A DNA stretch of 64,000 bases from Coturnix japonica (Eukaryota; Chordata; Aves; Galliformes; Phasianidae). Positions within the stretch are counted from its first letter, which is position 1, and each line of letters opens with the position of its first letter. Location: positions 4,335,141 through 4,399,140 of the forward strand of contig NC_029541.1 of the NCBI RefSeq assembly GCF_001577835.2. Reading direction: 5' to 3'. Both the position numbers and the translations under genes were made by a program. The notes under the pieces were generated by a model. That model searched no databases, had not been told where the DNA came from, and was given only the letters and a program-made list of their open reading frames with translations. Positions 24,421 through 37,966 of the stretch are shown here, one piece after another.

Positions 24421-26146
24421 ATGTGCCCAGTGGCTGCAGTGGGGCACTTTGGAGGGGCAGCCCATGGGAGGGATGGTGGTAACATCAGGGATAGCCAGTG
24501 AGGTGAGATTCTTTCCATTGTGCCCCCAGTCTGTGGATGCACATCCTATGGATTCCCATCCAAGGCTGTGCTCACTGTAACATGAAAACCCTGCATCTAC
24601 TTGAATCAAGGGACAAAGGGGCGACAGCTGCTCTGTAAAGCAAAAGGCAAATGAAATAAAGAGAAGCAGGTATAAGGAGAGGCTCAACTGCAAGCAACGA
24701 ACACCTGGAACAGAGAAGGAACATCAGCTCCCAAACGCCTGCAGCAGCAGCTGGTGAAATCATGCGCAAAACACGGCAGCGTTAGGGCACGCGTGGGGAC
24801 AAGGTGTAGTGCTGTGATTGTAATGAAGACAGACATGGGCCTTTAACACGTTCAAGCTGATGCTCTGATTGACTGACTGAGAGTCTGTGCTGGTGAAGCA
24901 GCTGAAGTCCATCCACTCCTCCAGGGCTTGGGCACCCAGCGTGGCCCTGCGCACTGAGCAGCACTAAACCTGCAGGTCCTTGAGTGCCTGCTGACCAGGA
25001 GCAAGGGCTGAAGGTGTTTGAGGAGCTCTGTGCAGGGGTTTCCTAGGTGAGAGCAGAGTCCCTGCACAGGCAGCAGCACCTGCACAGGGTGTAGCAGCCC
25101 ATGGGTTGTAACACCCTACACCAGCACCCAGCAGTGCCCCGATGGCAGCAGCAATGCAGAGTGAGGTGTGATGAGGTGCCTCTTCCATCCCCTCCCTCCT
25201 GGCTCTTTCCCTTCTCCTTGCTTTGTGGTTATGAATGAGGTTTACTCAGATTTAAGGTTCTTCTGGGGAGGTTTCTAGGAAGAGATGCCTTCTGCCCACT
25301 AAATTACCAGCTCTGCTCTCTCTGCTCACCCCAGAGATCAGATCCGTGCCTCGACTGCCATGAAACCTTCCCAGCATTGAAGGCTGAAAGAGACGAATGA
25401 GCAGTTTGCCAAGAAATTATCCTCTGGGTTCCCTCCTCTCTCCACTCTGCTTAATTGGGTGAGCTCAGGGTGGCTTTAATTGCCGTGTGCAGTGCACAAC
25501 TTCAACCCCTCCTCTGAGTTTTTGTCTCCAGCCTTTCTCCTTTCCTCCTCCTCCCCATCCTTCCCAGCACCATTTATCTTCCCCCTCCTACAGCACCTCC
25601 CCTTCATTTTTCCCCAGTCTCTTTTGGAAACGGTGACATGCCGAAGCACAAAGCCTGGAGGAGGCTCCTTTATCCCTGCTCCTTGTTTCCATGGGGTTGG
25701 AGACCACACTGGGTCCGTGGTCATCCTGTTTGCATACAGCAGCTGTGGTGTGAACCTTGCACCCCATTCCAGAGTTAGCATTTCTGGGTTCTATTATCAG
25801 AGCTGTGAATCACAAGCAGGGTAATGGGCTCCCAAAGGGGCACCTGGTACCCAAGGGTGGTCCCACAAATGGCCCCACCTCCACCCGGCTTGGGGTATTC
25901 CATCCATTGCCAATGTCTCCCTCCTCTCTCCCCCATTCCAGAAGAGCCCTGTGGTGCATTTCACGTCAGTGGCTGAATTTTATTTCCATGTCTCATGAAA
26001 ACACGAGAGAATACATAAGCCCAGCCCTCTCCTTGGCCAGCAATGACAGATTTGTGGCTCTGTTGTGGTCCCCAAGGACACAGCACAGGCACGCACAGCA
26101 CTATGATGAATGAGGGATAATTTAAAATGGCACCCGCCGTCCAAAT

Positions 26147-26246
26147 TCTGTTTGTAATAAATACATGAACCAGTTAAAAATAAATTGATTAGCCAAGGAT
26201 ATCCTCTTAACACTCTTTAAACTCTAACATCTGTTTGTAATAAATA
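26147..26246 (+). repeat. 17-bp direct repeat pair containing FOX-type sites
   Basis: TCTGTTTGTAATAAATA occurs exactly at 26147-26163 and 26230-26246. TGTTTGT fits the forkhead (FOX) consensus. The sequence between the copies differs from that outside, so this is not a simple tandem duplication. Confidence 0.6.
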
Positions 26247-29200
26247 ATTCAGGCGGTAGGTATTAATGAGGAGGCCAGGCACTCCGGGAGGGGAGGCTGC
26301 TCAGAAGCTTTGCAGGGATGCAGCGCTGGCAAGAAGCATGAGATGGAGAAGCCCAGTCCTGCACACAGACCATTGCATAGTGGAGAAGCTGCAGAATGAG
26401 GTGCATGCAAGGGCTGAGCTGGGGGTGCACCATCCTGCTGCATGCTCACACCCTGTGCATGGTGGAACTGGCAGCCTTGCTGTGTTCCCATAAGTTTAGC
26501 TGCATGTGCAGCCAAATGTAGACATGACACTATGGACCTGTTGCAAGTGGTGCGTGCACACTGTGACCTTTTTGACCATTTGCTGAATGCATGTTGTGAT
26601 CCTATGCATGAAAGGTGGAGTGCCATCCATGCACACGTGTGCATTCTGTGTATCAGCATCCCAGGGAGGATGGAGCTGGGTGCATTGCCTGGGATCGGGC
26701 AGCAGATCTGGCTGTCACAGACTGATAATTGTTGGGTTTCTCCTTTTTTTAATCAGTGCTAACAGCTGCTGTGCCCAATCCATGAGGGGCTGCTTCTGGC
26801 ACTTGTACTGAGCCATCAAGCTCAGGATTTTCTCCCTGCTCAGATGCCGGAGCCAGCTGGAGTCAGACCAGAACTGAGGGTAAGTAATGAGCCTTGGGGA
26901 CATGGGGGCCACCCAGCAGCTCTGGGTGGGGAATGGGGACAAGGGATGTGTCTGCTGGTACCCGGCCAGGCTGCTTGTGGTCCTCCAGCAGCATCGCTCT
27001 GTCTGCTAAGAGTGCAGATCCTCCAGCATGGATACACCAAGAGGGGCTGTCCAGCTCCCAGCGGAGCCAGTTCTGAACTCATCCTGCAGGTAGGAATGGG
27101 ACTCTGCAGGAGATGAATACCAAAGCACCAGCCCAGGTGAGGAGCCGTGCATGGGAGGGCAGTGATGGGGTGTCTGGCACAGTCCTTCCTGCTGCAGCTC
27201 TGTCAGGGAGGTGATCAGAGGGACTGTGAGCACAGGAGGGGATTGGATGTGTGTGGTTGTCATCTCGTGTCTCCAGCTGCAAGGACAGTCCCTAACTCAG
27301 CTCCAAGTCTGTACCTGCGAGCACCGCTCCCTGCTGCTCCATCCTCTGCTGAAACAGCTCACAGTGCACCTGAGGCCACGCTGAGGTGCTCTTCCCATTA
27401 ATCACCCCCTCCGATTGGTGTCTGCTGAGGAATTAAACCCATTTGTCACTGCTGCTCTGTTCCCACCCACCCCTATCCTAGCGCTCTTGCCTTGCAGAGC
27501 TGGCAGCTCGTGGCTGCCCCAACACTGTGCCTTCATGACCTGGGGCACCACGAGGCCGGTCCTGTTTCCATCAGCTCACAGAGATCCCAGGTTTGCCTGG
27601 ATGGACCCTCTCACTTCTCTGCAGCTCCATCACAAGTTGGGGCTTCTCTGACATGGCTGCAGGTAGGGCTCACAGGTACCAGAGCCCCAGTGAAGCATCC
27701 CCCCTGGGGAGAACCCATTTACTCCACCAAAAAGCAAAGCCTCTACCATCCTCCCTTTCCAAAAACGACCAGCAGCATTTTGGCCGAGTTGCTCTGAGCA
27801 GCTCAGCTCCTTGTGACACCAGGAATGCTGCTGGAAGAGCAACAGGTTCATCCCAACCCTCCTCCATCCCCAGCACAGCTCTGCCTCGACACACTCCCTA
27901 AAACTCGCTCTGGCTGCCAGCACAGCCCCTGGGAGCATTCCCCTGGCAGCAAGCAGGAGCTGCTCATTAATTAGCCTCCCTTTCCTCCCGAGCATCCCCT
28001 GCAATAACACGCAGCTCCTGCTTTTTAACTACCTACAAGTAATCACTCAGCCTCCAATAAAGAGAGAAGGAACAAGCCCCTGGTTGTGCTGTTAGCAATC
28101 ATTTTCCTGGCTGCTAACCTGCTCCTGTACTCTTGCTGAGTAGCCCCAGTTGTGGTGGGGAAGGACAGCAGCACCGACCCTACCACCCTCAGCCCCACTC
28201 TTACAGGGTGCTGTGCCTGTCCCAGCCTCTCCTGCTTGCCCCCTGTGCTGGTTTAAGTGCATGGAGGATGTACCCCTATAGTGCAAGCCTTCCCCTGCTG
28301 GGTGCTTATCTGTGTTCTGGCAGTTAGCTTGGAGAATAATAAATCCTTGTGGCACTTTGTGGCTGTAGGAAGTTTGGGATTTAAGTGAAGGCAGCTGCAG
28401 GAATGGTTGCAGGGAAAGGCATAGAGGGCAAGATAGGGAAAGGGGGAATGGGGGAAAGGCTACAATGTGCAAGAAAACAGGAGAAAATGTGAATGACCGT
28501 AACTGGGGGGTTTGTGTTCATCCTAACAGCCCCGTGTCAGCCTTGGGAAGGCAGGCTCTGCCCCTCAACTCCTTCCAGCAGCATTGAAATACGGTCCTGT
28601 CTGAGACGTCAGCCTCGCTGGGCTGTTCCTGAGGAGCTGCCTGTTTTCTTCTCTTGTTGCCCGTAAATCCCCAACACACTTAAAGCCTTTCTGCTGATAG
28701 GGAGCCTAACGCTGAGCCCTGAATAAACCTGCTGAAACTCTCTGGCTTAGCATGCCGAATGTAATGTTCTTAGCCAGCCTCATCATGGCAAATCTCCATA
28801 TTTCTCAGGGATAAACACTCACCTCTCCTCCCTCTGTCTTTTGCTTTATGACCGAGTTCCCACTGTAATTGCTGCAGGGATGCCCCCATTCCCTGCTCCT
28901 TGCCAGGATGACGATGCTGTCTGCTCCCCAGCCCCTGTCTCAGTGCAGTGCATGAATGGGTGAGGGAGGAAAGAGGTTGGGGAGCTGATGGGAGGAGGAG
29001 AGAGTCAGTCAGAGATGGTTCCTAAGGCACTGGGGGGAAATGAGGATGTAGATCACCAGAATTGGCTGGGGACAGGCTATAAAACAAAAATAAAAAGGTA
29101 TTATAATTTATGATGCACAGTAAAAATATCCTAGGAACTGGGTTATGAAGAATAATTCATTCTCTCGCCAACTCCACGTATTTTTAAAGATGATAAATGG

Positions 29201-32200
29201 CATTATGTGTCTTGCTGGTATCTGTGAGGGCTGGAACATCCAGCCCTGTCCACGCACACAGTAACCCCCACCATGCAACACTGCAGGAGCCCAGCATCCT
29301 CTTGGCTCTGCTCTGCAGATGCAAATCCTCCTGCCCATCTCAAGCAGCTTTGGCCCTCTACCTGGTGCCTGAGCACCTCAGGATGCTGCGACAGAGTTGG
29401 AGAGAGGAACCCCTGGATTGCAGTTCCATGCAGGGTGTGTGGCTCAGGGGAATGGGAGAAATTCCTTTAGGGATGGAGCAGTGTGGGTGCACGCTGGGCT
29501 GACCCCTTGTGCTGGCCCTGCTGGAGGAGCTGGGCTTCACCCAGCTGAGTGCTGCAGAGTGCTGTATAAATGGGGATTAGTTGTTCACAAGGTGGATTTG
29601 AAGAGTTAGGAAAGGAGAATGGAGCCAAAAGTTTCTTTAAACCTGCACAGAGCTTTGGCATCTTTTCCCTCCCCTCTACACAAAGCCAGCCCGCTGGGTT
29701 TCTTCTTTGATGAGAGCCCTTGATGCCTCCGTGCCTCCAGGCACTGAATAAAAGGCTTTAATTACCCACTGCCAGGCACGACGGTGCTGCTGACAGCGGG
29801 GAGATGCCTCCTGCCCACACCTCGGGAAGAAAAAGCGGATCCGCCGCTCCCTGTTCGTGTGCTCATCCAGCCCATGGGCAGAGTGAAGGTTTTGCTCCCA
29901 GGGAAGGATGCTTACCTTCACACTGCATCGCCTCCTGCATCTCCATGGGTGGGTTTGGGGAAGGACAAAGTGTGATGGAGCATTCACCTTGGGGTTACAT
30001 CACCCCAGTGCCCAGGCTTAGGGAACTGTGAGTTGTGTGTGGCAGTGAATACACCAGGGCTTGGGGACCCCCATCTATCACCAATATTTGCATTAAAAAT
30101 GAGATAACAAGCCTGAATTTTATTACTTCGGCCAAGTGCTGCAAAGGGCACCAGCTGTGAGCTGCCAGCTGGTCAATCACACCCATTGGATGGCAGCAAG
30201 GTGAGTATTGGTGGTGATTGGGAGCTCCAGCTCCAGCCCTGCTGTGGTCCCACCCTCACAGGCTGAGTGAAGGCATCTGCTCCAAGCAGCCAATCCTACA
30301 GGGAACCTGCTGCTTCCCAGCACCTGCTCCCTGCCCAGTCCCCTCCTCTGCATATACAAAAACCTATTAAGCACAGACAAGCCTCAAGTATTCCCCAAAT
30401 GAGTCATTAACCAGGTCCTGGTAACAGGTGTTCCTTTAAAAAGCCCTCTGAAGCCTTCAGAAACAAGGGGAGCGGGAGTGCTTGGCTTTCATCATGCACC
30501 AAAAGCAGATTTCTTTTCGCAGCAGGATGGCAGGCTGCCGCGGCCGATAAAAGCACGCGGTGCGTTCAGCCCCAGCTGCAGCGGGACCGTGTGCCCAGCG
30601 CTGCCTTCCCCACTTGTAATTTCTTAATCTGGTTTGGAATCTTTTATTACTCCCGGCTCTCATCTGCTTTTTGTTCGCTCGTTGCCTCCTCCCTTCTTGC
30701 TCCAATTAAATTATGAGCTGCAGCCGATTGCTTTTAGCCGGGGCTGCTCCACCTTCTGCTCTCGGGCGGCGTGGCTGAATGCTCAGAGCATCCGGGCCGC
30801 GGTCCCTTATAGGGATGCTCTTTGCATGCATTTAAAGCCAGGAGCGCTGTGGATCCCAGTACCTGCTCCTCTGGGTGCCAGCACACACTTATGGGAGCAC
30901 CATGGGCTGAGCGGTGCTGGCACTGAACGCACATTGCAGCAATGCCTGAGAAATCGCTGCTGTGAGGACGGGGTTAGGAAGAGCAGGTGAGTGAGAGGGG
31001 AGTGAGTTACTCGAGCAGATTTGAGGGATTCACCCCTCTGTAAGGAGCTGGTGGAACCGAGCTGTGCCCTGAGCCAATTGAGGCTGTGCCGGACCCGTGG
31101 GAGCTGCCCCCTCCCAGCCCTGCTGCTCTCAGCTCAGCTTTGTTTCCACTTGGCTTCTCTCTTTGTTTACGTGCACGTCGATGTACCCATCGATTTATTG
31201 ACAGCCGTGCATCGCTCACAGCCCTGCTCGCTCCGGCTGCATGGAGCACAGTGTTCCCATGCAGCTGATGCTGGAGGAGCCCTTGTGAGCACCTCTGCAA
31301 CGTCTCCTTCCTCCCCTCACTACCCTGGGGTGCAACCCATGGGGGCTGATTTAAAAACCACAGGGCTGGAAGCTTTGGAAGTTATTAAGGAGTCACCCAA
31401 ACCCACCCATCTCCTGCAGCACATCAGCCAGTGCCTGACCCAGCTCTGGGTGCTCCCTCCCAGGGGCTGTGGAGGATCTCAGGTGCGTGGAGAGCAGCTG
31501 AACTCCATGTTTACAGCAGCAGAGAGAGGTAGGAGGATTTTGTGCTGCACTGGTTGGTTTGGGGAAGAGATTGCATCTCTGCAACCTGGGCAGCAATAAA
31601 AGGGGTGCAGCTGCTATCTGGAAACAAACACACAGAGATTATAGGGGAAAATTCTACAGTTAGATGAAATTAAATATTAACTTAAGGAATAAGAGGAGGG
31701 CGGGCAGTGAGGATGCTTGGCAGCTGAGCGCCCACCCCTTCCCACCTCCTGATGGCTTCGTGGCCACGGGGATGTGAGCACATGATTTCACTGTGCTGCC
31801 ACCAATAGAACTGGTGTCAAAGGGAGAGAGGGGATCATCTCAGGGTGGGAACAGGTCCTCTCAGTGATGGTTAAAGGGGAGTGAATAGCAAACAGAGGTG
31901 GTGTGTATTTGGCAAGACAAACGGCACCCAGAAAATATGCTCCTTGCAAAGTTTGTGGGGATAAAAATGATTTAAAGCAGCACTGTCAAGATAAAAATCA
32001 TATCTATTCAAGGAAAACTCCTCACAAGTGTTATTAATAGTCCCCAAGATTGTTACACTTGCAAGCGCCTTGAAATATTACATTTGCTTTTTGCTGCTGC
32101 CCAGTTTAACTTGTGCAGGGCTCTCAGCCAAAGGGCACAACAAGGAGTCAGGCTATAGGGCTGCACAAAGCCTGGCTGCACTCCTCAGCATCCATGGAGG

Positions 32201-32558
32201 CAGCATTTCCAGGTGCATTTCTCCACCCCATGCTCAGAATGGGAGCATCGTCCTGCACTGCTGATGTGCTGAAGGCAGGAGGGAGCAGTTGGTGCTGCTC
32301 TGCACTGAGCTCGTGTTTGTGCCCCATAACCAGAGGCGTGATCAGGTGAGGCTTCAGCAGCGCTGCCTTGCATGTGTCCCTTGGGAAGCTTTGACGGTGA
32401 GATTAAAGGCTTCTGTGGCTTCACAGACCTCCTCCCTGGGTGTTTAATTACAGGCTGTAATCCACTTGTCTCCTAATCTTCTCTTCACTCACATCAAGGC
32501 ACCACTGGTCCCCATGGATAGGGCTATTTCCATCGAGAGATACTGCTTTGGAATGAAG

Positions 32559-32643
32559 TTTCCTCCCTTCCCTTTTCCCTTTCCCTTCCTCTCCCCCTTC
32601 CTCTTCCTCTTTTACCCTTTTACCCTTCTCTCTTTCCTCCTCC
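32559..32643 (+). repeat. Polypyrimidine tract
   Basis: About 85 bases of nearly pure C and T on the plus strand (TTCCCTTTTCCCTTTCCC and similar). Such tracts can form triplex DNA. It is not followed by a recognisable exon. Confidence 0.85.
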
Positions 32644-35600
32644 TCAACCCATCCTCAGGGTTAGGAGGGAACATCCATCTCACCCTGCTCAATCCCTCTG
32701 CCCGTCCTCAACCTCCATAGCTTTGCTATTTCTTTCCTCCCCTTTTGCTTTGCAGCCCCCCATCCACTTCTCTTGCTCTCTCTGGGCTCTTTCCAAGCAC
32801 TTGACATCTTTCAGCCTCATGAAGATTCATTTCTCTGCCTGGCCTGCAGGTACATTGGGAAGAATGGGGCTGCTGCTGTATTTTAAGCCGCCTGGTTTGA
32901 AAGCTGTGAAAGCAGAACGGAGGATTTAATGGCACGTTAAATATACGGCTGATTGTTAGGTCCAATTCTGATTCCAAGGCAAATATGGCCCTGGGAATTA
33001 AGGATGAAGATGAGTTTCACTACGAGGTAAATAAAAATTAGCTGATGTTGGTATAAATATACCTGCATATTAGAAACGGGAACGCGGCTTTGAAATACGC
33101 TCAATTAGAGAAGTGAGAGATGTTTGGTGCTTTTCTTTTTTATTATTAAAACCTTCATAAACATGGCAAAATTTCAATGCCTTACAAACAATAAAACCAC
33201 CCCCTTCTCCAGCGCTGCCTCCGGAGCTTCCCAGCTGCTGAGTGCTCCTCGCCTACCTCAAAAGCACCGCCACAAACTGCAGCATTACCCCTGTAGGGGG
33301 TGGCTGGGACCCCTGTCCATGGGGTGGTGACAAGGAGTGATGTCCCCAGGGCTGGTGGCTGGTCCTGTTGGGTCTTTTAACCTTTGGCTTTGGGAATGTT
33401 GGCTCTTGAAGTGATGCAGCGAGACCTGCCTCAGCTTTTGGTATCGCAGTGGGAGCTGAGTCCTCCAAATGTGGCGCTGGGTTTTGGTTCAAGGCTCAGG
33501 GGGTGTCGCTGTAAGTGCTCAGTCCTCTCCATAAGAAATCCCTAATATGAAGCAGGAGGGAGGGAGAGAAAAAGACCCTGCTTGAAGCGAGGGTCACCTC
33601 TAATGGTTACAGAAATTTCTGCAAACACAAAACAACAAAGAAGCGAAACGCGGGGATAATTAAGGATGTAATTGTACACGGGCAACTGCTTAATTAAGCT
33701 TTTCCGCTTTAAACCTGACAGGATCCAAAGGGCGGCTGCCCATCTGTAGGGCCATCTGTGGTGCCGGCGGGGTGGGTGATGGAGCAGGAAGAGTCTGGAG
33801 GTGATGGTTGGACCATGGAGCTGCCCCAGCTCCCAGCCCTGCAGCACCCTTTGATGGAGCTGAATGGTGAGAACAAGCAGAGAGAAAACGCTGCTGAGCA
33901 GGAGAAAATGGGAGGGGGGCACCAAACCCAACCCCATTCTTTTGCATATTCAAATGAAGTCGTAATATTGCTAGGGACTTGATTCAGCTTGAAAACATGT
34001 TGTTTGTATTGATTTATCCCCACAGCCCTCAAGACTTCTTGAAAACAATAAGCGTTGACGCTGCCAAAGCTGGAGCTCAGTGTTGGTGCTGCATAATGAA
34101 AATGGCACGTGTTGGCTCTGCCTTGCCAGTGTGGTGCACTGAAGGAAGCACCCCTACAGCCTGCACCCTGTGCAGCACCTTGAGGTCACCCTGCAGCCTG
34201 CATGGTGAGTGGCCATGGCACAGCATGCCTGGAAACCCCAACCCATGCTCATGCTACCCCACTCAGAGCAGGATCTGGCTGTGGCTATGTCAGGCACTGC
34301 TGCCTTTTCTCTCCCATATAATAGTTAGATTAACTCTTTTCTTTATCCTTAACACGGCCTATAACACAGCAGAACACTTTTATAGGTCTAGGAAAATTTA
34401 TGTGTCCTAGTCCAGGGCCAGGTCACACGGCTCCAGCTCACATACTCTCTGGAAGCAGCTCCCCAGGGGTGGCCCCTTTGCCCCTCAGGATGGAGGGGGC
34501 TGAGCTGCTTTCTGCAGCACAGAGGATACCCTCCATCAAGCTTCTGGGTGTTGATAAATCCCCATCCAGCAGCAGGGCAGACAGCATTTTTCCAGCTGGG
34601 GGGATACGGCTGTTAGCAGTGAGCCCCTGTGCCTTGTCCTCATGCTTTAGGAGCCCGGCAGGAATGATGCCAGGAGCCAACCTGGGTATCACAGGGACAG
34701 AGCATCACGAGTCACCACGCTGAGCATGGAGGAGTCAGAGGGACCCAGGGAGCAATTTGATCAGGTGTCCAGCGAGGTGAGTAGGAAGGAGACAGGCTGA
34801 GGCTGCAGCAGGGACACGCTGCACTGAGACAGGCCGTCAGGTTGGGTGTCCTGGCACAAGGTTTTGGGGTGGCATTTTGGAGCTGAGCTGTGCTCCAGAA
34901 CTCAGCTTTAATTACACACCCTGCTCGGTGCCGTCCCAGCCCGCAGCGCTGTCGGCAGAGCCATCGCTCATCTCGCCCAGGTTCGCTGCGTCCCCCTCTT
35001 GCTTTGGCTCTTATCTCCCTGTTTATGGCTGTAAATTATTGAAGTCAGAAAGGCTGACTCAGCAACGGAGGCTGGAGGAAATTTCTCCCCATCCATCAAA
35101 GTGACGAGTCTCGCTCCCGTCTGCGCTCGGCGTGAGCCGTGTCACCTTGCGGCACGCTCACCTTTGGGCTGGCACTGGTGGTGACACACATGCCTTGTGC
35201 CTGTCCCACCTGCTCAGAACAGAGTGTGAGCATGACACAGGGCTGGCAGCAGGTGCCAGATCCCAGTGTGCTGTGTAGGATGCTGGGTGTGATGGATCTG
35301 GGCAGGTGATGATCCCTGGCTGTGACACGGGCCACCAGCAGTGATGGGATGGTGAGCTGGAGTCACTGGTAAATGTGTGAATGTATCAGTCTGCACGGGG
35401 AGCTCTGCTGGAGCATCCTGCATGACTTGTTTTGGGGCTGCCCGGTGCCTGGAGGTACCCATCAGCCTGCAGAGATACGGCTTGTCCCCAGCCCACTCTG
35501 CCACCCACCCCAGTGGCCTCCCCATCCCCATGGTGGAAGTGCCACGGTGGCTGAGCACCCAGGGAGGGGAAAGCTTTGTTTGTGTGTTTATCCCTCATTA

Positions 35601-37820
35601 ATTTATCGAAGTGGCACGGGAACCTGCTAATGAAGTCTCGAAGATGGATTATGGCTGGGTTGTGTTACATGGGGCTTGTAGGATAGTTAATTACCTTGGG
35701 AAGCTAGAATGCAACGAATACTTCATAAAGCCAAAGCCAACAGTGAATTATTCATTATCCATTTATCAGGGGTGGCTATCATAAACCCTCCGGGGCCATG
35801 GGCTGTACATGGGCTCTCCTTCCTGGCTCTCAGCAGACACAGACACCAGATTTCTCCCTGGCTGAGATCCATCCCAATCTCTGAGTCATGCTGATGGAGT
35901 GAACCCTGGGGGAAAGGAGCCACGAGATGCAAAACTCACCAGACCGTGGGCAGAACGAAGGACTGGACTGCCTTTAAATACCGCTGCAGTGCGTGGCTGG
36001 ATGGTGATGGAGCAGCGATGGGGCTGTCACATCCTGGCTGCCGCAAGAAATAGGCTTTGCTGCCATCTACCTCTGCAGGGCTCCCCCGCAGCTGGCTCAG
36101 CTCCGTGGGGACACTCTGCTCTGGGGGCTGCCCCACAGCTCCTGGGAGTCCCAGCACCTCCTGACTGGGGATAAAGTCTGGATGGAGTCTTGTAATGGCA
36201 GCACTTGGGCTTCTTGGTCCTCCCCTTTATCTCTGTCCTTCTGCTCTGCTTTGGTCACCTGGAGCAGCACTGAGTTCAGGCAGCCTCCCCCCCACCTCAT
36301 CCTCCATCAATTTGTAGTTCTGTGTTATCCCCTGAAATCCGTGCCGATGTTCTCTGCACCTTAAGGAATATTTAACCACCTGTTAAATTATTTATCCCTC
36401 CCAGGTTCTGTGCACCCGGGGCGGCTCGAAGGGCTCCTGGAGAATTAACGAGAGCCATAAATCAAAGAGACGTTTGAGAAATTTCCCATTGCTCGTGCTG
36501 ATGGCAGCCTGGCCCACAAAATGCCACTCGCAGGTTGGGAGCCGGGCGCTGCCACTTGCTGCTATTACTTGTTTAGGAGCTTGTTAGGTTTAGAAGTTAA
36601 ATACACTCCAGGAAATGGATGTGATACGCCGAGGGCTGGAATTGGGTGGCTGCCACCCTCTAATGCTGCTGCTCACAGTGGGGGTTTTCAGGCTGTGCAA
36701 AGCACTGACGTGCAGTCAGTCTGAGGGTGACAGCAGCTGAGAGAAGCTCGTGGGTGGCTGTGCTGTGGGACAAGGGGACAGCAGCATTCCTGGCTGCAAA
36801 GTGTTTGGGTCTGAGTGGATCTGGAGGTCAGTACTTGCTCCTGCAGTTCCCAAACCACAGCTGGGGCCAGAGGTGATGGTGAGATCTCCTGCTCCTTTTC
36901 TAGTGCATGGGTGAAGGACAGTGCAGAGCAGGTGATGGTGCTCTCCTGGTGCTCCCCAAAGGAGGCTTTATCCAATCCAAGATTAAAGCAACAAGCTTGT
37001 TTCAGAGGGAGCTTGAAGCACCATTGCCTGCTTGTACTTTTCTTCTGCATTAGGGTGGCACAAGGAGCAGTGCCAGTAATGAGGATGTGTATCCATCACT
37101 GAGGATGTGATTTGGGCTCACTGCAGTCCAACCTTTATGCTCCTACTGCAACATCTTGGTGAGGCTTTGCATGGTTTGATTTCTTCCCTTAGCTCTCATA
37201 CCCACCATAAGGTGCATTGTGTGCATGGGACAAGCCCTGCAGCATCAGGACACCCTCAGACCAAGGTGGATTTCTGGAGAGACAACCAACCCCAGCCCCA
37301 CTTTTCCCAATGAACTGGACCACCGGGCTCCCCACGCTGCAGACACCCAAGGGAGGGGCTTCCTCCCACCCTGAGCACTTTGCATCCTGCCTGCTTCCCG
37401 CTGCTCCTTCCCCATAGAAATGTGAGTTTCAGTGCATCACGTCTGCCCAGCAGGCAGCGAGCCCACAGCAGCCAGCGGAGAGCTGGGGAAAGCACGAAGT
37501 AATAGAGGTATTTATTAAAGGAGGGAGGAAATTTATATGCCATTTCTGCTTCTTCAGCTCTCAGTCATTGCCAAGGGGAGAGGAGGAGTGGGCAGCCTGT
37601 GCAGGAAATAGCCAGGAGTCTGTTTTCTGCCCATTTGTCAGTCTGATGAACAAGAAAAATATAGGCGGCCTTGAGAAAGGGGAAATAAAGAGTCTGAGGG
37701 AGGCTGGTGTGTGTCTGCAGGGCTGCACAAAGCTGGGAGCAGCCCCAGATCCATGAGGAAGGCATTCTGCAGAGGGACTGGTGCCATCCCATGGGGTCAG
37801 GCAGAAAGGGAGCCCAGGGT
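32644..37820. other. Intergenic DNA
   Basis: No coding exon, transposon or RNA gene was recognised. An AT-rich stretch lies at 32,930-33,120. The short frames present have no recognisable domain. Confidence 0.65.
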
Positions 37821-37966
37821 GGGGATGGGGATGGTGATGGAGATGATGAGGATGAGGATGGAGATGAGGAAGGGGATAGGGATGGGGATGAGACTGGGGA
37901 TGACAATGAGGATGAGAATGGGGATGGAGATGGGGATGAGGATGAGGATGGAGATGGAGGTTGTGT
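37821..37966 (+). repeat. GAT-rich hexanucleotide tract
   Basis: Imperfect hexamer repeats (GGGGAT, GATGAG, GATGGA) over about 145 bp. Translations give alternating Asp/Glu/Gly or Met/Arg strings, which are artefacts. Confidence 0.93.

Larger units (their letters stand above)
22333..32558. other. Intergenic DNA
   Basis: No coding exon or transposon was recognised. It contains a G-rich stretch (23,040-23,280), an AT-rich candidate regulatory block (24,120-24,420), a 17-bp direct repeat (26,147 and 26,230) and CpG-bearing patches at 30,533-30,600 and 30,760-30,821. Confidence 0.6.
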
